This document shows, one piece after another, positions 1 through 7,861 of a stretch of 64,000 nt of DNA; positions within the stretch are counted from its first letter, which is position 1, and every line of letters starts with the position of its first letter. This DNA is from Agromyces mediolanus. Its GTDB lineage: Bacteria > Actinomycetota > Actinomycetes > Actinomycetales > Microbacteriaceae. The notes beneath the pieces are model-generated. The model ran no database searches, was not told where the DNA came from, and was given only the letters and a program-made list of their open reading frames with translations. The stretch spans positions 763,860-827,859 of the forward strand of contig NZ_BMRJ01000002.1 in NCBI RefSeq assembly GCF_014648575.1, read 5' to 3'. Both the position numbers and the translations under genes were made by a program.

Positions 1-2
1 CC

Positions 3-479
3 GCCTGGCCGCACTTCGGCGCGGTGATGGGGCCGTTCATCGAGCAGATCGTCGAGGGCGACGCCGAGCGCGCCGCGCAGCTCATGCCGTACACGCGGGC
101 GTTCGCCGCGCAGGCGGCGGCCGGTGGCGGCTACGTCGAGGGGCTCGTCGCGGAGTCCGCGTTCTACCGCCCCTTCGCCGAGCTCATGACGGACTTCGAC
201 GTGCTGCTCTGCCCGACCGTCGCCTCCACGGGCCTCGCCGCCGAGGAGCCGTGCACCGACAGCACCGCGATCTTCTCCCAGCTCATGACGCTGCCGTTCA
301 ACGTGATCGGCCGGGTGCCGGTGCTCGCACTGCCGTCGGGCATCGCGCCGAACGGCGTGCCGACGGGCGTGCAGCTCGTCGGGCGCACGTACGACGACGC
401 AGCGGTGTTCCGGGTCGGCGCGGCGCTCGAGCAGGAGCTCGGGCTCTGGACGGATGCCTCGTGGTGGCCCGCGCTCTGA
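3..479 (+). CDS. Amidase signature family protein (C-terminal part)
   Basis: This is the last 158 residues of an amidase; the gene begins before the window and the reading frame is open from base 3. The stretch FDVLLCPTV followed by LPFNVIGRVPVLALPSG and GVPTGVQLVG is the usual C-terminal signature of amidase-signature hydrolases (Asp-tRNA/Glu-tRNA amidotransferase A subunit, allophanate hydrolase and general amidases). The catalytic Ser-Ser-Lys region lies upstream and is not visible, so the substrate cannot be told. It ends with TGA at 477-479, 45 bases before the next gene on the same strand. Confidence 0.9.
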   Translation, partial: AWPHFGAVMGPFIEQIVEGDAERAAQLMPYTRAFAAQAAAGGGYVEGLVAESAFYRPFAELMTDFDVLLCPTVASTGLAAEEPCTDSTAIFSQLMTLPFNVIGRVPVLALPSGIAPNGVPTGVQLVGRTYDDAAVFRVGAALEQELGLWTDASWWPAL

Positions 480-524
480 GCCGGGCCGAGGCGGGCTGAA
501 CCACGCCGGGTGCAGAATCGGAGT

Positions 525-920
525 ATGACCGTGCGCCTGATCGTCGACGTCGCGAACGTCATGGGCTCGCGCCCCGACGGCTGGTGGCGCGACCGGCGCG
601 GCGCGGCGACCCGGCTACTCGCCGGGCTGCCCGCGCTCGCCGGGGCCGAGGTCGAGGGGCCGGACGAGTCGGGAGCACTGCTGCGCCTCGACGCGATCAC
701 CGCCGTCGTCGAGGGGGCGGCGCGCGGTGCGGCGGAGCCCGGAGGCATCCTCGTCGTGGCCGCGCCGGCCGACGGCGACTCGACCATCGTCGAGCTCGTC
801 GCGGCCGAGGCATCCCTCCGCCCGCTCGTCGTCACCGCCGACCGGGGCCTGCGGGCGCGGCTCGACCCGGCCGCGCTCGTCGCGGGGCCGGGCTGGCTGA
901 ACCGCCTGCTCGGGCGCTGA
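525..920 (+). CDS. Small NYN/PIN-like hypothetical protein
   Basis: A 131-residue protein starting LIVDVANVMGSRPDGWW and carrying VVTADRGLRARL near its C-terminus. An Asp-rich start with N and a late D-R are what one sees in NYN/PIN-type nuclease folds. Close relatives in actinobacteria are usually named NTP pyrophosphohydrolase without experimental support, so the function is open. The ATG at 525 was chosen because a CAGAAT -10-like hexamer (513-518) lies exactly six bases before it, the leaderless arrangement seen repeatedly in this window. An in-frame codon at 510 is a less likely start. Confidence 0.75.
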   Translation: MTVRLIVDVANVMGSRPDGWWRDRRGAATRLLAGLPALAGAEVEGPDESGALLRLDAITAVVEGAARGAAEPGGILVVAAPADGDSTIVELVAAEASLRPLVVTADRGLRARLDPAALVAGPGWLNRLLGR

Positions 921-929
921 GCGTCGCGC

Positions 930-1379
930 TCAGCGGTCGAAGCGGGCGCCGGCGGGGTCGCTCGGCAGCAGGAAGAACACGAGCAGGATGATCCCGCCGA
1001 CGATCGGGATGAGGCCGATGAACCACCACGGACCCGGACGGTTCGAGTCGTGCAGCCGGCGCCAGCTGAGGGCGATCCACGGGATGAGCGTCGCGAGGCC
1101 CCAGAGCCCGAGCACCGAGGCGAAGAACACGTAGCCGCCGCTCGGCGGGGTCATCGTGTTCGTCGCCGCGTCGTACATCCAGCCGCCCGACAGCGACATG
1201 GCGAGCGAGAGCGCGCCGCTCACGATCGCACTGGCCAGGTACCACCACCAGAGCTCGCTGCGGCTCGCGCGGCCCGAGAACGTGGCGTACTTCTTGAAGA
1301 AGCGGGAGATCGCCTGCCCGAAGGTCGCCCCGTACAGCGGGCGGTCGAGGGCGGCGTCGGTCGTCGCAGTGGTCGTCAT
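930..1379 (-). CDS. DUF805 family membrane protein
   Basis: About 149 residues with the DUF805 layout: an N-terminal amphipathic stretch (FSGRASRSELWWWYL), three to four membrane segments (roughly residues 43-65, 82-105, 117-138) and the family signature RRLHDSNRPGPWW between the last two. DUF805 proteins are inner-membrane proteins of unknown role. Two ATGs stand in tandem; the second (1379) is preferred because the GAGGAG ribosome site is then seven bases away, while the first (1382) would leave only four. The gene is convergent with the gene ending at 920. Confidence 0.85.
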   Translation of the reverse strand: MTTTATTDAALDRPLYGATFGQAISRFFKKYATFSGRASRSELWWWYLASAIVSGALSLAMSLSGGWMYDAATNTMTPPSGGYVFFASVLGLWGLATLIPWIALSWRRLHDSNRPGPWWFIGLIPIVGGIILLVFFLLPSDPAGARFDR

Positions 1380-1516
1380 CATCGTGCTCCTCGTAGGGGT
1401 GGAACCGGATGCGCCGCGGCAGTGCTGCCCGCGAACGGCGTCAGCGTAGCGCCGCGCCGCCCGGGCGGCATGCCCCCGTGCGAGGGTCGCCCCAGGTGGT
1501 GCGCAGGCCCCGGCCG

Positions 1517-1522
1517 TAGGCT
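1517..1522 (+). promoter_or_regulatory. Putative leaderless -10 element (TAGGCT)
   Basis: TAGGCT sits seven bases before the ATG at 1530, consistent with transcription starting at or next to the start codon. It supports choosing 1530 over the in-frame ATG at 1557. Confidence 0.5.
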
Positions 1523-1529
1523 TCCGGGG

Positions 1530-1886
1530 ATGAGCTCCCGACACGACGGCCCCCCGATGGACCCGCTGACGAACGTGCTGCTCACGGTGTTCGTGCTCAT
1601 CCTCATGTTCGTCGTCGCCGGTGCGGCGCTCATCGCGGGCGCCCACATCGGCGTGGACGGGATGAACTGCACGGGCGAGGCCTGCGCCGTCGTCAAGCGC
1701 TCCGGCAGCTGGTTCGCGATGCTCACCACCGCCATCGCCCTCATCGTCGGCATGGTCGTCTCGATCGTGCGGCTCGCGCGCCGCGGCCGGAGCCGACGGC
1801 CGCTCGTGACGGCGATGGGCGTCATGGTCGGGGCGGTGCTGCTCGGCGCGCTCGCGGGTGCCGTGGGCAGTGCGATCGACGGGTGA
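1530..1886 (+). CDS. Small membrane protein of unknown function
   Basis: A 118-residue protein with three predicted membrane segments: about residues 14-38 (LLTVFVLILMFVVAGAALIAG), 60-82 and 93-113. A short exported loop has two cysteines (MNCTGEACAVV) that could form a disulfide, and a basic RLARRGRSRR stretch follows the second helix. No family was recognised. The start is placed at 1530, supported by a TAGGCT hexamer seven bases upstream; MDPLTN at 1557 is the alternative. It is convergent with the following gene, with only 12 bases between the stops. Confidence 0.65.
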   Translation: MSSRHDGPPMDPLTNVLLTVFVLILMFVVAGAALIAGAHIGVDGMNCTGEACAVVKRSGSWFAMLTTAIALIVGMVVSIVRLARRGRSRRPLVTAMGVMVGAVLLGALAGAVGSAIDG

Positions 1887-1898
1887 TCGGGCCCCGAC

Positions 1899-2609
1899 TC
1901 AGATGACGACGTCGATGTCGGCCGGCACCTCGGCGGCCGTGCCCGTGTAGTGTGCGTCGACGAGGATCGGCAGGTGATCCGACTCGCCGCGCGGCAGCGT
2001 CTCGATGCTGCGCAGCACGAGCCCCGCCGAGGTCGCGAAGTCGAAGTGCCCGCGGAAATAGCGGTAGCGCGTGTACGTGTGCCGGTCGCTGAGGGTCAGC
2101 TCGTAGCCCGCCTCGCGGACCTTCTCGGCCAGGTTGTCCTTGAACACCGGGTAGTTGTAGTCGCCGACCATGAGCGCGGGGAGGTTCGGCCCGAGCAGCT
2201 GCAGCTCGCCGAGCGCGGCGTTGATCTGCGCTCGCCGCAGCGAGTTCAGCGCGGTGAGCGGGGCCGCGTGGAACGAGGCGATCGTGAGCTCGCGGTCGTG
2301 CTCGAGGTCGTCGAAGCGCACGGCGAGCAGGCGCTCGTGCGCGGGCCGCAGCACCCGGTCGTGCAACGACTTCTTCAGCGCGAAGGCGCGCACGTCGCGG
2401 GGGAGCAGCCGGTCGGGCCGGTAGTACATCGCGAGCCCGAGACGGTTGCCGGTGGTCGAGTGGGCGAGCTGCATCCGCCCGATGTCCTCGGCGAGGCCCG
2501 CGGTGTCCACCTCTTGCAGGCAGATGGCGTCGGGCGAGTAGCGCTCATCGAGCGCCGCGAGCTCGGAGATCGCGCGGTGCTTCCGCAGGTTGTAGCTGAT
2601 GATCAGCAT
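1899..2609 (-). CDS. Endonuclease/exonuclease/phosphatase (EEP) family protein
   Basis: A 236-residue protein of the EEP fold (DNase I / exonuclease III / sphingomyelinase superfamily). Visible motifs: ISYNLRKH at the start (family N-terminal Asn), ICLQEVD (metal-binding Glu), ASFHAAP, MVGDYNYP (the GDxN motif) and GESDHLPILVD (catalytic SDHxP). All catalytic residues appear intact, so it is probably an active metal-dependent phosphodiesterase; DNA, lipid or nucleotide substrates are all possible. No signal peptide is seen. The ATG start has TACGCT seven bases upstream, suggesting a leaderless transcript. Confidence 0.85.
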   Translation of the reverse strand: MLIISYNLRKHRAISELAALDERYSPDAICLQEVDTAGLAEDIGRMQLAHSTTGNRLGLAMYYRPDRLLPRDVRAFALKKSLHDRVLRPAHERLLAVRFDDLEHDRELTIASFHAAPLTALNSLRRAQINAALGELQLLGPNLPALMVGDYNYPVFKDNLAEKVREAGYELTLSDRHTYTRYRYFRGHFDFATSAGLVLRSIETLPRGESDHLPILVDAHYTGTAAEVPADIDVVI

Positions 2610-2616
2610 TCTCCAC

Positions 2617-2622
2617 AGCGTA
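2617..2622 (-). promoter_or_regulatory. Putative leaderless -10 element (TACGCT)
   Basis: Reading on the minus strand, TACGCT lies seven bases before the ATG of the EEP-family gene (start at 2609). Confidence 0.5.
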
Positions 2623-2689
2623 CGCGCGGTTCCGTGGGTGGCGGCTGAGGGTTGCGCGGCGGTCGGGTGAACGGTATCCGTCGCTTCGC

Positions 2690-2695
2690 TACGCT
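2690..2695 (+). promoter_or_regulatory. Putative leaderless -10 element (TACGCT)
   Basis: TACGCT lies six bases before the GTG start at 2702 of the Nudix gene. TGAACG at 2668-2673, 16 bases upstream, is a possible -35. Confidence 0.5.
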
Positions 2696-2701
2696 GGGGC
2701 C

Positions 2702-3415
2702 GTGGATGCCCGTGCCGAACTGCTCGCGCTCTGCGAGCGCGGGCTCGACTGGTTCCCGGGCCCGGATGCGCCGACCACCCGCATCCCCGGCCTCGCGATG
2801 CCCGACCCCTCGGAGCTGCGTCCCGCCGCCGTGCTCGTGCTCTTCGGCGTGCTCGACCGGGTGCCGGCCAGGCCCGCGGATGCCGCCGCCACCGTCGTGC
2901 CGCGGGACCTCGACGTGCTGCTACTGCGCCGGGCGGCGACGCTCGGCACGCACGCCGGGCAGATCGCCTTCCCGGGCGGGCGGCTCGAGGCATCCGACGG
3001 CGGAGCGGTGGATGCCGCGCTCCGCGAAGCCCGAGAGGAGACCGGAGTCGAGACGGGCGGTGTCGAGCCGCTCGGCGAGCTGCCGCCCATGCCGGTGCCG
3101 CTCAGCCGGCACCTCGTGACGCCCGTGCCGGCCTGGTGGACGCACGAGTCGCGCGTCGCCGCGGTCGACCACGACGAGTCGGTCGACGTGTTCCGGGTGC
3201 CGGTCGCGGAGCTGCTCGCGCCCGCGAATCGCGCGATGACGGTGCTGCGCCGCGACGGCTTCGTGCACCGCGCCCCCGCGTTCACGGTGGGCGAGCGGCT
3301 GGTGTGGGGCGTGACGGCGCTCATCCTCTCGCGCATGTTCGACGAGCTCGGCTGGGCCGAGCCCTGGGACGCCGGCCGCGAGGTCGTGCCGCCTGCGCGC
3401 GAGCTGTCGCGCTGA
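2702..3415 (+). CDS. Nudix hydrolase, probable CoA pyrophosphatase
   Basis: A 237-residue Nudix protein. The segment AGQIAFPGGRLE, then D, then AALREAREETGVE matches the CoA-pyrophosphatase version of the Nudix box (PGGR-E--D---AALREA-EE-G), which hydrolyses coenzyme A or acyl-CoA to 3',5'-ADP and phosphopantetheine. LRRAATLGTHAGQIAFPGG is also typical of that group. The start is GTG at 2702, set by the -10-like TACGCT six bases before it. The next gene follows 20 bases after the stop with its own -10-like hexamer, so the two may be transcribed separately. Confidence 0.85.
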   Translation: MDARAELLALCERGLDWFPGPDAPTTRIPGLAMPDPSELRPAAVLVLFGVLDRVPARPADAAATVVPRDLDVLLLRRAATLGTHAGQIAFPGGRLEASDGGAVDAALREAREETGVETGGVEPLGELPPMPVPLSRHLVTPVPAWWTHESRVAAVDHDESVDVFRVPVAELLAPANRAMTVLRRDGFVHRAPAFTVGERLVWGVTALILSRMFDELGWAEPWDAGREVVPPARELSR

Positions 3416-3423
3416 GACGCCGA

Positions 3424-3429
3424 TACGCT
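3424..3429 (+). promoter_or_regulatory. Putative leaderless -10 element (TACGCT)
   Basis: TACGCT lies six bases before the ATG at 3436; no purine-rich ribosome site is present, which fits leaderless translation. Confidence 0.5.
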
Positions 3430-3435
3430 GGCGCG

Positions 3436-3894
3436 ATGGAGCTGACCGAACTGATCGCGTACGTGCGGGCGCAGCGTGCGGGCGTCGTCTCGACGCTCGG
3501 AGCGGATGCCTCCCCGCAGGCCGCCTACCTCGCGATCACCGCGAGCGACCGCGGCGAGCTGCTCTTCGACGCGAAGCCGGACTCGCGGAAGATCGCGAAC
3601 CTGCGCCGCGACGGGCGCGTCGCCGTCGTCATCGGCGGCGCCGACGGCACCACCCTGCAGGCCGAGGGGCGCGCCGACTTCCCCGCTGGCGTGGAGCTCG
3701 AGCGCTGCACCGCGGAGTACCTCGAAGCCTTCCCCGAATTCGCGGGCTCATTCGAGGCGGGCGCCGTCGTGCTCGTGCGCATCGTGCTGGACTGGGCCAG
3801 GCACGGCGACTTCCGCGGGGAGACGCCCGTCATGCGCGAGGTCGCGCTCGCCGCTACGCCTCGTCGGGCCCGTCCAGCTCCTGGAACAGCGTGA
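3436..3894 (+). CDS. Pyridoxamine 5'-phosphate oxidase family protein
   Basis: A 152-residue split-barrel flavin-binding protein of the PPOX-like group. Visible features: RAGVVSTLGADASPQAAYL at residues 14-32 (start of the barrel), ELLFDAKPDSRKIANLRRDGRVAVVIG (FMN phosphate-binding strand pair) and TLQAEGRADF. These proteins bind FMN, F420 or heme; the substrate cannot be told. The last 41 bases overlap the convergent VOC gene, so the C-terminal residues beyond about 138 (TPRRARPAPGTA) are unusual and may not be conserved. Confidence 0.8.
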   Translation: MELTELIAYVRAQRAGVVSTLGADASPQAAYLAITASDRGELLFDAKPDSRKIANLRRDGRVAVVIGGADGTTLQAEGRADFPAGVELERCTAEYLEAFPEFAGSFEAGAVVLVRIVLDWARHGDFRGETPVMREVALAATPRRARPAPGTA

Positions 3895-4288
3895 GCTGCA
3901 GCCCGGCCGGGCCGTTCAGCCGCGAGTTCATCGAGCGCCACGGCGTCTCGCGCGCCTCCGCCACGAGCTCGGCGCCACCGGCGACCGCCTCGTCGGTCGC
4001 GGCGACCGAGTCGTCGACCTCGAGGGCGACCCGCAGGGCGGCGCTCGGCTTGCCCTCGGCCTCGACCCGGTCGATGAAGCGCACCTGGGCGGCGTTCGAC
4101 AGCTCGAGCGTGGCCCGACCGGCATCCAGGATCACGACCCTGGCGTCGCCCTCGGCCTCGTACGACTCCTGCACCGGCATCCCGAGCACATCGCGGTAGA
4201 ACGCGAGCGTCGCCTCGAAGTCCTCGCCCTCCGGCACGGATGCCACGAGCCGAAGCTGCCTGACCCGACCCTCGCCCTGCGCTGCCAT
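3854..4288 (-). CDS. VOC (glyoxalase/bleomycin-resistance fold) family protein
   Basis: A 144-residue vicinal-oxygen-chelate protein: FYRDVLGMPVQESYE early on, VVILDAGRATLELSN and a second half with VALEVDDSVAATDEAVAGGAELV and PAGLQLTLFQEL. The two beta-alpha-beta-beta-beta modules are complete. The substrate is unknown; many relatives are annotated as glyoxalases without proof. The ATG at 4288 was chosen because GGGAGG lies six bases upstream; longer in-frame starts lack a site. Its 3' end overlaps the preceding plus-strand gene by 41 bases. Confidence 0.8.
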   Translation of the reverse strand: MAAQGEGRVRQLRLVASVPEGEDFEATLAFYRDVLGMPVQESYEAEGDARVVILDAGRATLELSNAAQVRFIDRVEAEGKPSAALRVALEVDDSVAATDEAVAGGAELVAEARETPWRSMNSRLNGPAGLQLTLFQELDGPDEA

Positions 4289-4408
4289 GTGCTGCCTCCC
4301 CGTCGATGCCGTCGCGCCCTCGCGGCGCCCCGTGCCTGGTGGCAACGCCGACGTGGCGCAAACCATTCCGGCGGAAGGGCGAAGACGACGCCGGGCGTGT
4401 GTGGGCAT

Positions 4409-4427
4409 CCGGCGCCGCCTCCGCCGG
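4409..4427 (-). terminator. Small hairpin after the ROK kinase gene
   Basis: CCGGCG and CGCCGG (6-bp stem, 7-base loop) lie directly after the stop of the last gene of the minus-strand peptide-uptake cluster. There is no T run, as is usual in actinobacteria; the assignment is tentative. Confidence 0.3.
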
Positions 4428-4428
4428 C

Positions 4429-5346
4429 TCAGGCGGCGACGACGCGCGCGGCGAGCGCGCGGGCCTCGGCCGCGGTCCCGACGGCGCCGGCCCAGCGGCC
4501 GAGCTCGGCGGGAACGATCGGGGGCACCCGGTGGAACGTCGCCTGCTCAGCGACGTAGCCCGCCGCGAGCTCGACCAGCCGGTGCGGCGCGCTCGCGAGC
4601 CCGCCGCCGACTACGACGACGCCGGGGTCGACGAGGGCGAGCAGGGTGAGCACGGCGTCGGCGAGGTGCTGCGCGGCGGTCCGCACGATCGGCACGGCCC
4701 GGGGGTCGTCCTCGTCGTACGCGGCCAGCAGCTCGCGGGCCGAGCCCTCGCCGCCGGCGGCGTTCCATGCGCGGCGGAGCGCCGGGGCGCCCAGCAGCGT
4801 CTCGAGGCATCCACGCTGCCCGCAGGAGCAGAGCCGCCCGCCGGGCTCGACGACGACGTGCCCGAGCTCGCCGGCCGAGCCGTGCGCGCCGTCGGCGATC
4901 ACGCCGTCGACCAGGTGCGAGCCCGCGATGCCGGTGCCGAGGGCGAGGGTGAACACGTCGCGCTCGCCGGCGCCCGCGCCCCAGCGGGCCTCGGCGACGG
5001 CGGCCGCACGGCCGTCGTTCAGGATCGACACGGGCACGCCGAGGAGCGCCGAGAGCTCGGGGCCGAGGGCACGGCCGTCGAGCGCGGGCACGTTCGAGGA
5101 GCGGATGACGGTGCCCGATGCCTCGTCGACGAGGCCGGGGATCGCGACCGCGACGGCCGCGAGCCGGTGCCCGGCGGAGACGGTGCGGGCGAGCTCGGCG
5201 AGCGTCGCCGGCAGCTCCTCGGCGAGGGCGGGGGCGACGCCCTCGGCGATGGCGTCGGGCATCCCGTCCGCCTGGCCCGCCGAGGCAAGCCGGTACTTCA
5301 CACTCGAGCCGCCGACATCCAGCCCGAGCACGGTGGAGCCGATCAT
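4429..5346 (-). CDS. ROK family sugar kinase
   Basis: A 305-residue ROK protein without a DNA-binding domain, so probably a kinase. It starts with the phosphate-binding LGLDVGGSSVKY, has a second ATP-site segment LALGTGIAGSHLVDG, the ROK histidine in GELGHV, and the zinc cluster CSCGQRGCLE (about residues 171-180). Such kinases phosphorylate glucose, N-acetylglucosamine, N-acetylmannosamine or related sugars. It is the last gene of the minus-strand cluster, overlapping the CutC gene by the four bases ATGA, so its substrate is probably derived from what the upstream transporter brings in. The exact sugar is inference. Confidence 0.85.
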   Translation of the reverse strand: MIGSTVLGLDVGGSSVKYRLASAGQADGMPDAIAEGVAPALAEELPATLAELARTVSAGHRLAAVAVAIPGLVDEASGTVIRSSNVPALDGRALGPELSALLGVPVSILNDGRAAAVAEARWGAGAGERDVFTLALGTGIAGSHLVDGVIADGAHGSAGELGHVVVEPGGRLCSCGQRGCLETLLGAPALRRAWNAAGGEGSARELLAAYDEDDPRAVPIVRTAAQHLADAVLTLLALVDPGVVVVGGGLASAPHRLVELAAGYVAEQATFHRVPPIVPAELGRWAGAVGTAAEARALAARVVAA

Positions 5347-6128
5347 CGAGCGGCACCGCCAGGGGTCGAGGGTGAAGAAGCCGACGTCGCCGCCGCGCGC
5401 GCCGCCTCGGCGATCTCGTGGGCGATCTCGGCATCCGCGACCTCGTAGTCGCCGACCCCACTGCCCGCCGAGCCCATGCTCACGCCGCCGGCGTCGCCGG
5501 CGACCGTGCGCTTCGCCGAGAAGTGCAGATCGCGCACGCCGGAGGCGAGGATGCCGGGCGCATCCGCCGCGGTCACGCCGCCGCCCGCCATCACGACGAT
5601 CCGGCCGTCGGCGCGCTCGACGAAGGCGCGCAGCGTCTCGCGCCCGGCGAGCGCGGTCGGCGCCGCGCCGGAGGTGAGCACCCGGTCGAGGCCGAGTTCG
5701 ATCAGGGCGTCGAGCGCCTGGAGCGGATCGGCGGAGACGTCGATCGCGCGGTGCGCCGCGACGCCGGCCGGGCCCGCGGCATCCCGCAGCCGGCGCATGC
5801 CGTCGAGGTCGAAGCGGCCCGCCTCGTCGAGGCAGCCGATGACGACGCCCGCCGCGCCCGCCGCCACCGCGGCGCGCACATCGGACTCCATGACGGCGAA
5901 CTCGTCGGCCGTGTAGTGGAAGCCGCCGCCCCGCGGGCGGATGAGCACGTGCACGCCGACGGCGTCGCCGGCAGCCTGCACGGCCGCCTCGATCGTGCCG
6001 AGGGACGGGGTCAGGCCGCCGAGCGCGAGCGCCTGGCAGAGCTCGACCCGCGCGGCGCCGATCGACGCCGCGACGCGGACCGCCGCGGCATCCTGGGCGA
6101 TGAGCTCGAGCGTGACCGGGGCGCTCAC
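5343..6128 (-). CDS. cutC: CutC family TIM-barrel protein
   Basis: A 261-residue protein matching the CutC family over its full length: VELIAQD-type start (LELIAQDAAAVRVA), GAARVELCQALALGGLTPS, VHVLIRPRGGGFHYTADE, HRAIDVSADPLQALDALIELGLDRVLTSG and VMAGGGV. CutC was named for copper homeostasis, but the role is doubtful and the fold is an enzyme-like TIM barrel. Here it is locked between a peptide transporter ATPase and a ROK kinase by GTGA and ATGA overlaps, which points to a catabolic, sugar-related role rather than copper. The start is GTG. About 35 residues after HFSAKRTVAGD are less typical. Confidence 0.85.
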   Translation of the reverse strand: MSAPVTLELIAQDAAAVRVAASIGAARVELCQALALGGLTPSLGTIEAAVQAAGDAVGVHVLIRPRGGGFHYTADEFAVMESDVRAAVAAGAAGVVIGCLDEAGRFDLDGMRRLRDAAGPAGVAAHRAIDVSADPLQALDALIELGLDRVLTSGAAPTALAGRETLRAFVERADGRIVVMAGGGVTAADAPGILASGVRDLHFSAKRTVAGDAGGVSMGSAGSGVGDYEVADAEIAHEIAEAARAAATSASSPSTPGGAAR

Positions 6129-7861
6129 GCGGCGCTCCTCGCGGCGAGCCGGGCGACGCGGCGCTCGCGCTGCGCCACCGGGTCGGGCACCGGCACCGAG
6201 GCCAGCAGGCGCTGCGAGTACGGGTGCTGCGGGCGCAGCAGCACGTCGTCGGTCGCGCCGAGCTCGACGATGCGGCCCTCGTGCATGACCGCGACGCGGT
6301 GCGAGAACTCGTGCACGACGGCGAGGTCGTGGCTGATGAAGAGGCAGGCGAAGTCCATGCGCTCCTGCAGCTCGCGCAGCACCCGCAGCACGGCGGCCTG
6401 CACCGAGACGTCGAGCGCCGAGGTCGGCTCGTCGGCGATGATGAGCTCCGGCTCGAGCGCGATCGCACGGGCCAGGCCGATGCGCTGACGCTGACCGCCC
6501 GACAGCTCGTGCGGGAAACGGCTCGCGTAGGAGGCGGGCAGCTCGACCGCCTCGAGCAGCTCGCGCACGCGCGCCGCCCGGTCGCGCCCCGACATGGGCC
6601 GCACGGCGCGGTGCACGACGAGCGGCTCGGCGATGGCCTCGCCGACCGTGGTGCGCGGGTCGAGGCTCGAGCCCGGGTCCTGGAAGATCGCGCCGACGCG
6701 GCCGCGGAGCCGTCGCTCGGCGCGTCCCCGCAGGCCGCCGCGTCCCAGCTTCTCGCCGAACAGGCGCAGCTCGCCACCCGAGGTCGGTGCGAGGCCGAGG
6801 GCGACCTTGCCGAGCGTCGACTTGCCCGAACCGGACTCGCCGACGAGGCCGAGGATCTCGCCCGCCGCGATGTCGATCGACACCTGGTCGAGGGCGGTGA
6901 AGCTCTTGCCCGCCTTGCGGTAGGTGACGCTCGACTCGCGGAGCGAGAGCACCGGCACCGGCAGCGCGACGCCGCCGGGACCCGTGCTGTCGGGCTCGCC
7001 GGCGGGCGGCACCGTCTCGCCGCCCTCCGGCAGCCGCGGCACGGCGTCGAGGAGGCGCTTCGTGTAGTCGGCGTTCGGCTCGCGCAGCACCTGCATCGCG
7101 GTGCCGTGCTCGACCATCTCGCCGCGGTACATCACGGCGACCCGGTCGGCGATGTCGGCGACGACGCCCATGTTGTGGGTGACGAGCAGGAACGAGGTGC
7201 CGCTCGAGTGCGCGAGCTCGCGGATGAGGTCGAGGATCTCGGCCTGCACCGTGACGTCGAGCGCCGTCGTCGGCTCGTCGGCGATGATGAGCTTCGGCTC
7301 GCAGGCGAGCGCGATCGCGATGACGACGCGCTGGCGCTGACCGCCGGACATCTCGTGCGCGTAGCCGGCGGCGCGGCGCTCGGGCTCGGGGATGCCGACC
7401 CGGGCGAGCAGCTCGACCGCGCGGCGGGCCGCCTCCTGCTTCGTGCCGACGCCGTGGTTCAGCAGCGCTTCGGCGATCTGGTCGCCGATGCGCATCGAGG
7501 GGTTCAGCGCCGTCATCGGCTCCTGGAAGACCATCGAGATCTCCTTGCCGCGCACGCCGTTCAGCTCGGCCTCGGTGAGCGAGGTGAGCTCGCGGCTGTC
7601 GAGCTCGATCGAGCCCGTGCGCTTCGCCGTCGCCGGCAGCAGGGAGAGCACCGCCATCGCGGTCACCGACTTGCCGGAGCCCGACTCGCCGACGAGGGCG
7701 AGCACCTCGCCGCGGCGCACGTCGAGGTCGATGCCGCGCACGGCCTCGACGGGCCCGTCGTCGGTGCGGAAGGTGACGGCGAGGTCGCGGATGCGGAGCA
7801 TGGGCGTCTCGGCGTCATCCGTGCCCTGGACCGGGGTGGCCGTGCGGTCGGTGGCGCTCAA
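6125..7861 (-). CDS. Fused double ABC ATPase of an oligopeptide-type importer
   Basis: A 578-residue protein with two complete ABC ATPase domains in one chain (like DppD and DppF joined). Each half has Walker A (GESGSGKS, twice), signature MSGGQRQR and LSGGQRQR, and Walker B (LIIADEPT, twice). A Pro/Gly-rich linker around residues 315-335 joins them. It powers import through the two permeases just upstream. The start is a TTG whose last bases overlap the permease stop (TTGA), with GAAGGGA nine bases before; ATG at 7801 is an alternative. It is coupled to CutC by a GTGA overlap. Confidence 0.9.
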   Translation of the reverse strand: MSATDRTATPVQGTDDAETPMLRIRDLAVTFRTDDGPVEAVRGIDLDVRRGEVLALVGESGSGKSVTAMAVLSLLPATAKRTGSIELDSRELTSLTEAELNGVRGKEISMVFQEPMTALNPSMRIGDQIAEALLNHGVGTKQEAARRAVELLARVGIPEPERRAAGYAHEMSGGQRQRVVIAIALACEPKLIIADEPTTALDVTVQAEILDLIRELAHSSGTSFLLVTHNMGVVADIADRVAVMYRGEMVEHGTAMQVLREPNADYTKRLLDAVPRLPEGGETVPPAGEPDSTGPGGVALPVPVLSLRESSVTYRKAGKSFTALDQVSIDIAAGEILGLVGESGSGKSTLGKVALGLAPTSGGELRLFGEKLGRGGLRGRAERRLRGRVGAIFQDPGSSLDPRTTVGEAIAEPLVVHRAVRPMSGRDRAARVRELLEAVELPASYASRFPHELSGGQRQRIGLARAIALEPELIIADEPTSALDVSVQAAVLRVLRELQERMDFACLFISHDLAVVHEFSHRVAVMHEGRIVELGATDDVLLRPQHPYSQRLLASVPVPDPVAQRERRVARLAARSAA